DNA of 64,000 nucleotides from Lepidodermella squamata (taxonomy: Eukaryota > Gastrotricha). A program made the position numbers and the translations under genes. Positions 12,171 to 24,600 of this stretch are shown here, piece after piece. Position 1 is the first letter of the stretch; each line of letters starts with the position of its first letter. The notes beneath the pieces are model-generated. The model was not told the origin of the DNA, made no database searches, and saw only the letters and a list, made by a program, of their open reading frames with translations. Location of the stretch: contig JBLDXI010000055.1 in assembly GCA_047495785.1 (NCBI GenBank), positions 1,364,001 to 1,428,000 on the forward strand, read 5' to 3'.

Positions 12171-15100
12171 ATGGACGCAGATACGCCGGAAAAAGAGGCG
12201 ACCTCGACTAAGGTCATGACATTTCTGAGTCTGCTCGGACTTGTCAGCCTCGGTCTCGGCATCGCAGCCTACGTGTTGAACGTCGAGCAGAACCGTTGCG
12301 AAATGACGTACATGTACGAAGTGCCTGAGTACATTCAGGTCCCGCTGCCGGGCGAGGACGTGCCGCATCACTCGCGGTACCGGCTTTTCGTCTACGGCGA
12401 AGGAATGTACTCGGATCAACTGAAATCCGAGCTGAAGTACAACAAAATGACCGGGGTTCCGGTTCTCTTCGTACCAGGCTCCGGCGGCTCGCACGGCCAG
12501 GTTCGATCGCTGGCGTCGGTTTTACTGCGGAAAGGCGAGCATCTACGCTCGAAAGTTCAATTCAACGTTTTCGCAGTTGATTTCGGCGCAGATTTTTCCG
12601 CGCTGGATGGCGCTCTGCTCGAAAAGCAGGCCGATTTCGTCGTCAGATGCCTCCGCCGCATCAGCCATCTGTACCCGCAACGCACCGCTGACGGCCAGGG
12701 TGCGTCAATCATCGTCTACGGCCACTCGATGGGCGGAGTTGTCTCGGTAATGGCTGCGAATGCTCTGGCGAAAAAAGGCAAAAAGGACACGATTGCGCCA
12801 TTGTTGCTAACTTACGCCTCGCCCTTCTCCCGGCCGGTTTTCTACGTCGACCCACATCTCGATAGAATCTACGCTGATCTGCTTCAAAATCTATCGAATG
12901 ACATTTTCCTGTTGTCAGTTGGCGGCGGATTTCGCGACCATTTAGTGCCTAGCCATTTGACTGTCGCAAATTTTTCGGATAGAACTCGCGCGTTGGATAC
13001 AAACACCATGTCAATGCCGCTGACTTGGGCGTCGGCCGATCACAAGTGCATTGTGTGGTGTAGACAGGTGGTTCTAGCTAGTGCTAGGTCGTTATTCGAA
13101 CTGGTTGATCCGCAAACGAAACGCTTACCCACGGACCGCGTTCAGATTGCCAAGACCGTTCGCAGCCATTTTGCCGCTGCAACCCACCTGCCGTACATGC
13201 AAAGCTATTTCATCGACGAAAATTCCGATGCTATTGACCCTCAAGTCACCCCGGGATCGGCATCTGTTCAAGCCTCGAAAGGACATGTTGTAACGCTGAA
13301 GCTGACTGATAGGTGAATGTCTATAACTTGTTATTCGTGTAAAATTATCCTTTTAACGAATTCTCGATTTTAAAACAAATTACAAGTTGAAAGTTGGGGT
13401 TGGCAAATATTTTGACATCGTGGGGTTATGATGTCGCTTTCAAGATCAATTGACGAGGAGTTCAACGAAATCAAATAGAGGTTGATAGTCATTAGGGTTG
13501 CTGAGATATGGGGTTTTAAAGTTTACCAGCGAAAAATGCAAATTTCAAAGAAAGTGCGCCTTAAAATTTGAGTTTTTATTGCATCAAATAATAATCCCTC
13601 ACGAAATAAATTTTAATTTTAATTTCTTATCTTCGTTCGACATTTTTTGCTAGAGAGGAATTTCGCTAGTCGCTAGATATTCAAAAATTCGGTGGGGTCA
13701 AGCTAGTTTCTCCACATCTAACTGAATCGATATAAGTTTTCAGGGACACATTGGGGTTCCCCTTTTTTTAAGGAGGATGGCAGCCTCCTAGAAATCCGAC
13801 TGAAATTTTATAATTGAAAATCCTCAAGAAAAAATGAGTAAGAACATCTTGGAATCCCAGAATCGTCCTTCTTCATATGAACATACTTTTGCGATTTGCT
13901 GGAAAATACAGAAAATTCGCCAAGCCCCACGTTTCACTTGTTAGCGGTCAAATAATATTTTTTGTGTTTATTCAGGGTGCCTAAAGATCTCCATTTCGTC
14001 GTCATCCACAACTGGCCTGGTACGATTGAATTGAAGGTGGGTGAGACCAGTCACCTGACTACTGAATCCGACCCAATGCTGCCACCGCTCTATTCGAATA
14101 AACGCGTCAGCATTTTCCGAATGGACCAGTTCGAAGCGGGTCTGCCGATCGACTTGATTTTCAACCCGACAACAAAAACCAGTGGCTCTTACAAGTTAAT
14201 CTGGTCTCACGAGTTTCTAGTACCAACGAGCAATAACCTATTCACTGCATCGATGCCAACAATGGGCGGTGCTTTCAAGTCGTTCTTCGCGCCGCAAGTC
14301 ATCGCGACCGGCGTTAAAGGCCGATCGTTCGCCCAGGTCATTTTCAGCGGCTTCGACTCACCATACAACGCCGCTAATTTCAAATTGGTACCGACTAAAT
14401 GCGACAAGCCGAAAAATCCGTCACCCTTGAATGGCTCTGTGGTCGCGTTTTACAACACAGTCGACGCGGATGAGGCGTTCGAATACGCCCCGGTTGGCCA
14501 GCCGATTTCCCTGACAATCCGTAGACAAGTCGCTGGCACGGCGACTTCATCGGTCCTGCCCCACCTGTCGTTAGTCCTCGACCCGGCTTGCACGTATGAC
14601 CTCGAAATCAAGTGGTCTATGCCTGACGTAAGTGCTCAGTACATCCGATTTGTCGGCCATTTGTTCCCGTCAACTCTCGGCTTTGTCCTCGTGTCATTTT
14701 TGATGGCAACCACGAAAACACTGCAAAAACCAGCCGAGAACAATTTGATGTTCTACATCTTCTTCCAGTGCAAGCCAGTGTCGATTGTGGCCATGTCCAA
14801 ATTGATTCACATGGTTATTGGCCGCTTCAGCCATTTACTGCCGTTCCCCGTTGATTTCGACGTCATCACTGCGGAGGGTGAAAACATCATGTTCGGAACT
14901 TTGCCCGTTCTTCTGTACTTTTTCGTCCTCGGATTTTTCGGAATTTACGCTCAGTTGCTAACAGCGATTTTCTGCACATTCGGGCGACCCTTTGCATCTC
15001 TAGCGTCTTGGTAATTTGACGATTTTGTTTGCAAAATTAACAATTTTATCTGACAAATTTTAAGGTTACTTCGACCAAGCCTATATCTTGGAGTTCTGCT

Positions 15101-15717
15101 GCAATCGGTGGGACTTGTAGGCGCCTTAATTTATTCTTCCCCGATCGGTCTGACTGCATCCTACCTCAGCTTCTTGATTCCGTTTTTCTGGTAATTTTTC
15201 TGATTTCTCCTATTTTTTTTAGTAATTTTTCTGTGTTTTTAGTATTTCGGCGACTAGGATTAGTTGGCAACTACAGCGGCATGTCATGTCCTTGGCTCTT
15301 CTCGGGCTGTGGTTCTTCCTGGTCAGCGGACCCACCGCTGCCCACCAGTTTTTCCTGCCCGCATCCAACGGCTTCGACCTGGCTAAATTCCGGCCGATTT
15401 TCACGGCAATCGACGGCTCCACCCGGTTCGATTTGTGGCTGCTCCCAGCTTCAGTGTCGATCGCTCTCGGCTCGATCCTGTTCACGCTGTCGATTTTGCG
15501 GCGTTTGAATGCCGACCTTGACATCGACGAGAAAATGGCGGCGTTAGCGCCGCGAATTCTGCAGGTTGGCGCCATCGGCGCCTGCCTGTTCGCCAGCCGG
15601 ACTTTGCACCGCGCGCCGACGATCATCGGCGTTTGCTACCTGCTGGCTGCCATTGCCCAGTTCGTCGTCACTGCCAAGGCCAAGGTTAAGGTGCAATCTC
15701 ATGCGAAGGAGGATTGA
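12171..15717 (+). CDS. PGAP1: GPI inositol-deacylase (PGAP1/Bst1)
   Basis: Four exons: 12171-13312, 13976-15010, 15065-15190, 15243-15717. The product is 925 aa, the usual PGAP1 size. A short cytosolic N-terminus precedes a signal-anchor helix (about residues 15-37). A lumenal alpha/beta-hydrolase lipase domain follows, with PVLFVPGSGGSHGQ near residue 104 and the nucleophile elbow VYGHSMGG near 182-189. After a lumenal beta-rich part, several hydrophobic helices fill the C-terminal third. PGAP1 sits in the ER and removes the inositol-linked acyl chain from GPI anchors so GPI-proteins can exit. AATAAA lies at 15846-15851. Intron 1 is 663 bp, over ten times the local norm, because of a MITE-like insertion. 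Confidence 0.9.
13383..13940. mobile_element. MITE-like element in PGAP1 intron 1
   Basis: The ends form an imperfect terminal inverted repeat. The left end is CAAGTTGAAAGTTGGGGTTG. The right end, read on the minus strand, is CAAGTGAAACGTGGGGCTTG. Both are flanked by TTA (13380-13382 and 13941-13943), a possible 3-bp target duplication as made by PIF/Harbinger elements. No transposase ORF is present, so it would be non-autonomous. A 3-bp flank match is weak evidence on its own; the repeat similarity and the abnormal intron length support it. Confidence 0.5.
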
Positions 15718-15936
15718 GGGAGATTTGTGAGACTGGAAGTGCGTAATAGTAATTCTGATTTTCTTCGGAAATTTTATGATGATAAGGAATCATGACATTG
15801 TGAAATTAGACATGTTCTATGGTCTCGTCTATTGATCCGCAACGGAATAAAACGATTTTGATTAAACTCTGTTGTTTTTATTATCATTATTTACTCGACA
15901 CCAGCTCTCATCTAACAGCAGAGTAGAACAATGCTC

Positions 15937-17585
15937 TCAACCTATCATAATCCTCCCGCGCTGATTGGCGATTGAGGTGACCTGGGTTTCCAATGCATTC
16001 ATTCTGTTAGTCAGCCCTCCAATGCCGTTGTTAGCATTGGCTACTAGTTGGTTGAGATGGGCGGTTGTGCCCTGCTGAGCCGAAATAGCCCCTTGCATTG
16101 CCGTCATGCGATTGTTCATCTCGCCAAGTTTACTATTTTTCTCAGCTCTAAGCTGATTCAGTTGAGAGCCGAGATCTCCCACAGAAGCCCTTACTTGATT
16201 CACGTGCCCGTTTACATCATTGACGTGATTTCGCACCCCATTTACCTGATTTCCGAGATCGGAAAGGGCGCCCTGATGTCGCCCAACAACGGTTGAAACG
16301 TGATCCAACTGCCGAGACATTTCGCTGATCTTAGGGTTCAGCCCATCGGCGGCTGAACTAGCGGTGTTTCGAACTTGGGCAATCTGTTGACTCAACTGAG
16401 CCAGAGAGCCCTGTTGGCCTTCGATCGCACGCAGCGTTGATGCAATACGCTCATTCATATCGCCCATTTTGCTACTGCTGCTTGCCTTCAGCTGGCTCAG
16501 CTGGCTTCCCAAATCGTTCACGATGCTATTAGTGTTAGCGATCTGAGTGCTCAACCCACCCAGCTGCTTTGCGACTTCTTCGATTTGCTGCTTTGAGCCG
16601 GCAGCCTCAGATAACTGTTTCTCCAGTGCGGAGACAGAATCTCGATTGCTGTTAGCCAGATTTCGAACCTCGGCGATTTGGCTAGCCACTGCTGGCGTAC
16701 TGTCGTCACTGGCTGATTTCAATCCGCTAATTTGACTGGCGAGTCGCTCAACAGCGGCCATGTTATTTGCCGTTGAATTCTGTATGGCTTCGTCAGTTAG
16801 TTGCGCCATCTTTTTCACCTCATCGTCGAGGGAAACAATGGAAACTTGCTGCTGCTCGATCAGACCCCGCAACTCCTGGGCGATCTTTTCCTGGGCAGGG
16901 TTTTCCTCTGCTGCTGGTCTACTTTCGAGAGTTGCAATGGATTCATTGTGTTTCTTGAGCGTTTCCTCAATCAGGCGAATTTGAGAGACAACTCTGTTTT
17001 CGAAGTCACTGCCCGAGGCAGGGTTGCCATTTGATGCAACCGTCTTCGTCGTGTTTAGGTCGATGACATCATCCTGCAGCTTTTTAACTGTCAGAACAAT
17101 TGCGGATGTTTCAGCCTTCAGGGTCTTGCATTTGCCGACATAACCAGCCATCGATGATTCGACAGCTGTAATTTGTTGGCCAAGCTCGAGAATAGCCTTT
17201 TGCTGTTCCACAATCCTAGTATTTAGGGTTGTTATTTGGCCGGCGTAATCCATCTGCGGCTCAGCCTCTGAGGCTTCAGCGGCTGAACTTTGCAAGGATG
17301 CGATCGTTCCCTCTTGCTTTTCAACAACGCTTCTCAGCGAAGCTACCAAAGATTTCAACTCATCTCTATCCGCCTGCAATTCAGAAACTGCCAGCTTCAA
17401 CGATGCGATGCTGCTTGAGGTCGTCACATCTTGACCACTTGATCGTTGTAATGGTTGGGGCTGGGAAATTATAATAAAAATGCTGTGTTTGAGAGATTTA
17501 TTTGTGTCATCACCTTCGTGCTGTAAGCCACCGAAGCCGAATGAAGAATCAAAGCTAGCTTGAAAACGAAGTCAATGTATTTCAT
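15937..17585 (-). CDS. Secreted Ala/Ser/Gln-rich coiled-coil protein
   Basis: Two exons on the minus strand: 17585-17514 and 17460-15937. The product is 531 aa. The first exon encodes a clear signal peptide (MKYIDFVFKLALILHSASVA). The rest is almost entirely heptad-like coiled coil rich in Ala, Ser, Gln, Asn, Leu and Glu, with very little Cys. Residues in the C-terminal half contain an internal duplication: a block beginning LGSQLSQLKASSSSKMGDMN (near 16430-16515) recurs as LGSQLNQLRAEKNSKLGEMN (near 16110-16185). I do not recognise the family. It may be a structural or matrix protein. The start is the ATG before the signal peptide; reading the large exon alone would give no ATG there. Its AATAAA (15882-15877) faces that of PGAP1. 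Confidence 0.75.
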
Positions 17586-17990
17586 GTTCACGATAGACGT
17601 GTCACTGGTTTGCAATATTGCTAAAGACTTACGGCTTTTATTGTCGTTACCGGGAATTCTGCGTGAGAAAAATGACGCATGCAATATCACCTGATGAAAT
17701 TCCCGCACTAACGTTTCTTTGCTCGCACATTTCGATTGCGATAGCCGTCAAAACTATCTGGGGTTATTTTTCCCCTCTGCGGCTTTCCCATTAGCAGTTT
17801 CATGTTCTCAATTCTCAATGTGCCTTGAAATGTTCGAGGAAATTCGACTATAAATAATGTCTGTTATCATCAAACTTGGAACAGACGTTCCTGGCTAATC
17901 AAACTCGAATAAGCAACAAGAATTAGACTGGATGAAAGTCTCAATGGATCACTAACCATTTTCTAGTGATGAAATGTTCATTATTGTAAA
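17586..17990. other. Spacer upstream of coiled-coil gene
   Basis: About 400 bp without a supported ORF. It presumably carries the promoter of the minus-strand coiled-coil gene. It ends in the 8-bp sequence ATTGTAAA, which is the left target-site duplicate of the adjoining hAT element. Confidence 0.4.
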
Positions 17991-18773
17991 CAGGGGCGTA
18001 ACCAGGAATTTTTTTGGTAGTTGTTATGGATCTCAGGCAGGGGCGTAACCAGCCTTTCACGGTTGGGGTGGCCTGGGTCATATTTTCAGGGTGCGCTCAA
18101 GGATCCGAGAGCTATTAATGACAGAAAAGAATTGTTTGCTTTCTTTTATTGAATTTAAATTTGAACCAAAATTGGAGCGAAGCGAGAAAATTTGTCTCTC
18201 AGAAATACTCAAAAACCTCTTAAAACTATGGAATTTTCCAGCAATCATGCCAACTAAATTAAAAAACTAAATGACTGAATATGCGAGCGAAGCGAGCTTT
18301 AGCTAACGGTTTCCATTTCATTTTCGCATCAGAATTAGCCTGAAAATGCTTCAAAATTCAACGAAAAAATATATTTGACATCAAATTGTACATCTTAGAG
18401 GTTTATTACACCCCCTAGTTTGAAAGATACCGATTTCGAGAAGTACGAAGTACACAACATTTCACTTTTCTGCAATTGTTCCCGATGGTGGGGCCTGCAT
18501 GGGGCCTGGGCTACGCCCCTGATCTCAGGGTGGAAAATTGATATTCCCCGGGACAATATCCAAGGTCGATGAGTGCCGGTTTTCAATACGAAATATGGAA
18601 ACTATCGGGATTTCGAGCGTAGCGAGAACATTTTGTACAATTTTGCAAACATTTCCTCCATTTTGTAAGCAATTTTAGGCATTTTCTAGAGAAAATAGGC
18701 CGAAGAGGGGTTTTTGATTTTTGATTTTCGTAGTTGTTTAAACAACCAAAACAACCAGCTGGTTACGCCACTG
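17991..18773. mobile_element. Non-autonomous hAT-type element (outer)
   Basis: Starts CAGGGGCGTAACCAG and ends CTGGTTACGCCACTG, which reads CAGTGGCGTAACCAG on the minus strand: a 15-bp terminal inverted repeat with one mismatch. It is flanked on both sides by the identical 8 bp ATTGTAAA (17983-17990 and 18774-18781), the duplication length of hAT transposases. There is no transposase ORF. Without the nested insertion it would be about 290 bp, a typical MITE. Confidence 0.85.
18038..18521. mobile_element. Second hAT-type element nested in the first
   Basis: A 484-bp element starting CAGGGGCGTAACCAGCC and ending GGGCTACGCCCCTG (minus strand CAGGGGCGTAGCCC). It is flanked by the identical 8 bp ATCTCAGG (18030-18037 and 18522-18529), so it inserted into the outer element. 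Its interior has several GAGCGAAGCGAG motifs and no coding potential. Its ends resemble those of the outer element, so both may have used the same transposase. Confidence 0.85.
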
Positions 18774-18781
18774 ATTGTAAA

Positions 18782-21646
18782 CTTGGAATATCCAGTCGGC
18801 TGCCTTTGTTTCAATCGCTGAATTTTTCAGGCAACGCCAACTAACTTTCACCTGGTTTGGCGTTCTCCTAGTTTCAGAGGACTGAAAATCAGCTAGGTAC
18901 TTCTATTTGAGAGCAGACGCGGGCAAACATTTCGCTCACACTCTAATTATCAATGATTAGAAAAAGAAACATGCAATAATTCGTAATCCCGACTGAAATA
19001 CATTGCCGTGGGCCATATTTCACCTATACATATAATTTGCAAGAAGCTACAACATTAGCATATATCACATTTCGAAAAAGGACTAAGGAAAAAAACAACC
19101 ATGTATCTCATCTGCATTTTACTGAGTCGTAATTCTTTACGCTTTTGAATAAATTCTGCTAAAGTCCCTCTTTCATCCGACGTCAACGAAATGTTACCTT
19201 GCGGTATAGCCATAAATACCGACGCAGCCTAAATTCCCCAAGATCTGCATGTTCGTTTTCAGATACCCGCGAGCTTGTTTGGTTTCATTCAGAAAATTTC
19301 ATTTTCAGCACTTCAATGACCACTTAACCCGTTAGCTCCGTATCTGCACTGGCTTCTATAGAGGTGTATTTTGTTGAGCGCGCTTTAGCCTCCACGCTCA
19401 TTCGCAGACGCCATTCATGAAAAGGTCTTGTATATACATCGGGATATAATAAGCATGCGGTTTGCCAGCGTTTCTTAATAAAAGCCAAATTATTTTAATG
19501 TAAACATATATTCCTTTTTTTGCCGGTAAATGAAATAATAATTTTTCTTGTTTTCGGGTGTTTTCTTTCAGCACCATCATCAACACTGTGCGGTTTGACA
19601 ATTATTTCGCGCGTTTCGCGTAATAAATTATCGATGTTTGCCCAGCGCCTTTTTGGCAGTTGGCGCCGCTGCTATACGCCTCATCGGCCAACAATCAGTA
19701 GTAAACATTGCCAACACAACCAGTCGAATAAAAGTATTGCCCGTGTATTAGGGGCCCAAAATACAGTGTTCTGCGTTTGTTCCGCTATATATAAAATATT
19801 ATGTATAATAATATAATATATATAAAATCGCACTTCTACTACGCTGTAAATTGTATTATTTTTGGCTCATCTCTCAGGCTCAGCGCGGCGCCCTCTCTGC
19901 TGATGCGCTGCGCTCTCTGCATTCAAGCAAATACTACTATTCTGGCTCAAAAAAGAACTGGAATGGCCGGCGAGCATGCAAATTTATCGATGAAATAGAA
20001 CAGCGCGCGGGTAGTAAATAATAATATACGCCGGATTTACGACTAGAAGGCCAAGTTTCAAGTCCTAAATCGATCATCGACAACTGCCTCTAAAATTTCA
20101 ACAACTTCCGACTTGTGTGTTTTTGCAATAATATTACAAGCCCCGGGCGGTGACCCAACACGGCGGCCGCCCTCGATTATACTCACGAGTAAATGGCTGG
20201 TTCGTGACCTACCGGCTTTTATTACCGGCGCATTTATTTTACATTGGAAAGGCTCAGACACAGCATAGGCTATCATCGTTGTTGTTCATTTAGCAGTCAG
20301 CATTCAGCGTACTACACCACCCAGAAGCTAGCTGGCTCTATTACTTTGCGAACTAGCAGCGCCACAAGGCCTTGCACTATATCTGCAGCTGTACCCACGT
20401 CTTGTCGTAAACAACAGCAATTAAACCATTGTCATTTCGTAATGAGTGAAGCGGCCACACCACGAGCAGGCGGTTGCTGCGTAATGCACTGAGCCGCCCA
20501 TTTTTTGACGCGCTCTTCATAACGTGCGAAAATACTCGAACGGCTCTTTAGTGTCTTCAGATGTAGTATTTGTGATGAAATTGTTTTTTCCCGTTAATTG
20601 CGCACTCGTCATCTGTAGCCACGGGCGCGGCGAACGCTGGACATTATGCTTTTAAACACCTGCGAATGTGATATATATCCGATAATTAGGAGGCTCCATT
20701 GAGTTATTTTTATTTTACTATAGACTATAGACTGTTAGGGCAAAAGCTCCTAATTCTGCATAGTTTCTGACACACCTTACTCTCGGCCGTACTGTAATAA
20801 AATTACCTTGAAACTGAATGCTCATTTGTAGAAAACTTTCAATAGTTGTGGCTATTTCTTTATTTCCTGATCGCTAAAATAGAGTACGGCTTTAGGATAT
20901 GTCATGAAACCTACAAAACGGCTTATCTTTCTTTGCCATTTCTAAGTTTGTTCCATTTCCTTAATTGGTGATAAAAAAAGCGTTGATGAATGGCGCAGCA
21001 AAACTTAATTACACCTTCGTGTGCACGCGCCAAACGATGAGACAGCTCGGTCCGCGCATCTTCACCTCTCACCTTTCACCTCTCAACCCGTTGTTTTTCA
21101 TAATTAGAGGATAGCCTTATATTTAATTAAACGCATTTCGTCACATTTTTTGGCAAAAAAAACACGCGTTTTATGACGGATTCGTTAATCGTTGTTTCTG
21201 CTTTTAGGTTATGGTGTCACATTAGATGCTTTATAACCCTAATATAATAGGAATTTCGCGGCTTATTATGCGGGATGGATTTACTGGAATATAAAATTAG
21301 GGATAGCCGCGTTAGCCGCTGATGTTGCTCGCAGAATACTTCCGCAAATTTACAGTTGCTGTGGTCTTTTGCAACTGCTTTTCCCTGCTTCTCCATATTT
21401 TAGGCAGCCCATTCTCTTCCCTCTCTCTTGTTGCCCTATGATGAATGGCGTATCCTTGACGAGGCTAACAGCTGAAGCAACAATGTGGATGTTGCCTGAT
21501 GAATGACTCCACGCATTCAACTTCAGACATCCCATTATTATGAGCATATGATTGTATACTAGTAAATTTATAGTTCATATGATCTACTATCGATACCGCC
21601 GGCTTTGTTCTACCGTCAGATGACATCTCCAGAAAATTAGCGGAAA
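18782..21646. other. Gene-poor spacer before ABCA-2
   Basis: About 2.9 kb. It holds an AT microsatellite-like run near 19801-19826 and two GGCGCC palindromes (19662-19667, 19887-19892). Short ORFs lack splice support or family resemblance. A six-codon upstream ORF (ATG at 21620, stop at 21638-21640) ends just before the ABCA-2 start. Confidence 0.4.
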
Positions 21647-24600
21647 ATGCGCCATTTTTATCAGCTAAAATTGCTACTATGGAAAAATTTTCTCATCAAA
21701 AGGCGTCTACCGGTAAGCTTTCAACCCTATTAGGGAGGAAATGGGTTTAATTTGAATTTTTTGTTGTTTTAAGATCATCCTGTTATTGGAAACGTTCATA
21801 CCGTTCGTGTTGTTCATTATTCTCGGGCTCATCCGCAGCAACAACCCACCTATTGTGACGTACACGCAATTGGCACCTGCCAAACCGCTGCCCTCGACCG
21901 GCCTCGTAACAATGATGCAGGCGCTTTGCAGTGGCTCGCCGCATTTTCCTGCCGACGGCGAGGGCCTGCCGATGTTATCCGAAAATTCATCACTCCACCA
22001 CTGGCTCGAACAGGTCGATCACGTCTACCGACATTTTAACGTGCTCTACCCGAACAAGTCGCTGGCTCTACTTGATCGCATGGCGATAAGCTACGAAAAC
22101 AGTGTTGACGTCTTGTCAAAATTACTGCCTGTTCTCGATCGAATTCAATCTGAAATGAATAACTCGCTTTTGGATAACTTCAGAGATTCAAAGAAAACCG
22201 CCAATTTTACTTCGATCAATAACTACCTGGACCTATTGCGTCTTGTGCTGCTTAATGACAGCATTGAAAATGCAGAGCCCGGCGCTGGATCTCTGCAATC
22301 ACTTCTTACACTCATCAAACTTGATGAAAGTGGCCGCTTATCCTTAGGGGACGGGGACTTTTCATCAATCGACAGCCAACAGCTTGAAAATTTCGCCACC
22401 GTTGTTGCTGTTTGTTTTTTTTCCGTAAAACTTTCATTTAAAACGGTATTAATCATAATAGAGACACCAATCAGAGCTCGATAATGCGACAGAACCGATA
22501 AGTCACAACATATCCTTGGTCAAGCATTTGCGAAGATTTGCGGACAGTAAAACTTCGATTTGGAAATCGGCCAATGATTCTAAAGCAACAATTGCGCTAG
22601 CGATACATGCGCTAGGTTCAAACTTATCGACGCCTGAGGATGAACAATTCAAAAAATTATCGGAGATCCCAAGAATCGAAGAAAACGATGAGCTCGCCGA
22701 GGACTGGAATGCCTTAAAGGAAGATGCAAGTTTTGTTAATTTTCTAGCAAATTGAATTTTCAATTTTTTCATGCTTTCCAGTTTGTGGAATTTACAAAAT
22801 TTCACGCAATATTGGATGCGCTAGCCACCGTGGTAGCTCATTTGCCACTTGAAGCCTGTGATGGCGGATCAAATTCAACCAATAATTCGTCAAATTCGAC
22901 GTCAAAATACGATGGATTTGCCGCGATCTACGAATCGATGAAGCCGATTTTGTGCCCCGTGGGTTCAAGTCGCGTAGAGGACACCAAAAATCACACGTCA
23001 CCTGAAAAAGCTGGGCTGGCAGCTCAATTCGGCAGGGATGTTGCGCAGTACTCGGGATTGTGGTTGAAGTTACTTCAAAGCAACCCTCGAATCCTATTCA
23101 CACCGTCGAATTCCAGTGCTGGCTTTATTATGAAACGAGCGAATCGAACTTTTGAGTTCATTGAAAACCTCAGCGCATTCGCCAAGCATTGGACGACCAA
23201 TACAAGCGTTCAGCTTCACGAATACTTTTCTAGACCGGAGACTGAGAAGAAACTGGAAACGATGCGTCTATTGCAGCAACATCCGGTCACTGCAACACTG
23301 CGGTTACTGGAGGTTTTGACAAGGTCGAAGCCTAAAACCGCATTGCTTGCAGAAAGCGAGAAATATTTGAGACCTTTTCTGAAGCTGAAGATTAAAACTG
23401 CAGCGCAAGTTCGGCAACAGTTGAACTTGATAGATCGAGCGGCGTGTTCGTGGACCAAACTAATTTCAGGGGCGGACTTGCGGTTTTTCACGCCGTTCCG
23501 CAGCGAGTCGGAGGCCGTTGATTTTTCGGTTCATGATGCGCACCAGAAGAATTTTACTGTTCTTGCCATCATCGCCTTCAACCTGACGGAGTATGACGTC
23601 GAGCTGCCCGCTCATATTTCCTACAAAATCCGCATGAATTCTTCCATTCTACCGAGTGTTCGCAAAATTCGGCCGATCTATTGGTCGCCGATTCCTCGCA
23701 ACTGGGACTACTTTTATTACTTGTATAAATTCTCCGCTAATTTGTTAAATTTCCAATTGAAATTCCTTTATTTTACAGCTCTGGCTTTGTTTTCTTGCAA
23801 GATATTATTGATCGAGCAATAATTGACACTCAAGTCGGGCATGAAGTTGTGGAGCCTGGTACTTTTGCAACCAACGAGCCGATTCCTTGCTACCTCTATG
23901 ACACTTTCTTGTTCACAAACAGGTAATCAAATCATTGAACCAAATTATGAGGCTAATGCGACATTTTTTTAGTATGATCTTGCCATTATGCATGACTATC
24001 AGCTTCGTTTATACCGCGGCGATACTCGTTCAAAATATCGTTTCGGAGAAAGAACTTCGGCTGAAAGAATTTATGAAGGTCATGGGTCTCAGCAATGTCA
24101 TCCATGGCCTCGCCTGGTTCATCACAGCCTTCATCCAGCTGTCGATTTCAATGACGATCGTCACGTTTATCCTGCGATACTCGCAGGTGCTGCTGCACAG
24201 CAACCCTCTTATCATCTGGCTGATTCTGGAAATCTTCGCCATTGCCACGATCACGTTCGCCTTCCTCGTCAGTTCGTTGTTCTCGAAGGCGAAAATCGCC
24301 TCTGCCACCGCTGGCATGATGTACTTTCTGTCGTACGTGCCTTCGATGTGCATCGGCATTCGCGAGGACATTGCCGGCGGCGTCATTTCGCCCGTTTTCA
24401 AACACATCTCCAGCCTCATGTCGACGTCGGCGTTCGGTCTCGGCTGCAAGTACATATCGCTGCACGAGTCTGAGAGCACAGGCGTGCAATGGGACAACAT
24501 CGGCGTTTCACCCATCGAACACGACACATTCTCCCTACTGCATTGCTGTGGATACTTGATTCTGGACTCGGTCCTTTACGCATTTATGGCCTGGTACATT

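Noticed and set aside
19520-20492. Small ORFs in the spacer near 19.5-20.5 kb
   Set aside because: Low-complexity composition, no splice signals in phase, no recognisable family.
22410-22484. ABCA-2 exon 2 reading on past 22409
   Set aside because: The extension has a stop and no paralogue match. A GTTTGT donor and phase-0 acceptor at 22476 restore the family sequence.
24030-24527. Long minus-strand and alternate-frame ORFs over the ABCA exons (also 31550-32047)
   Set aside because: They are shadows of a long GC-rich coding exon, and their duplication simply follows the converted tract.
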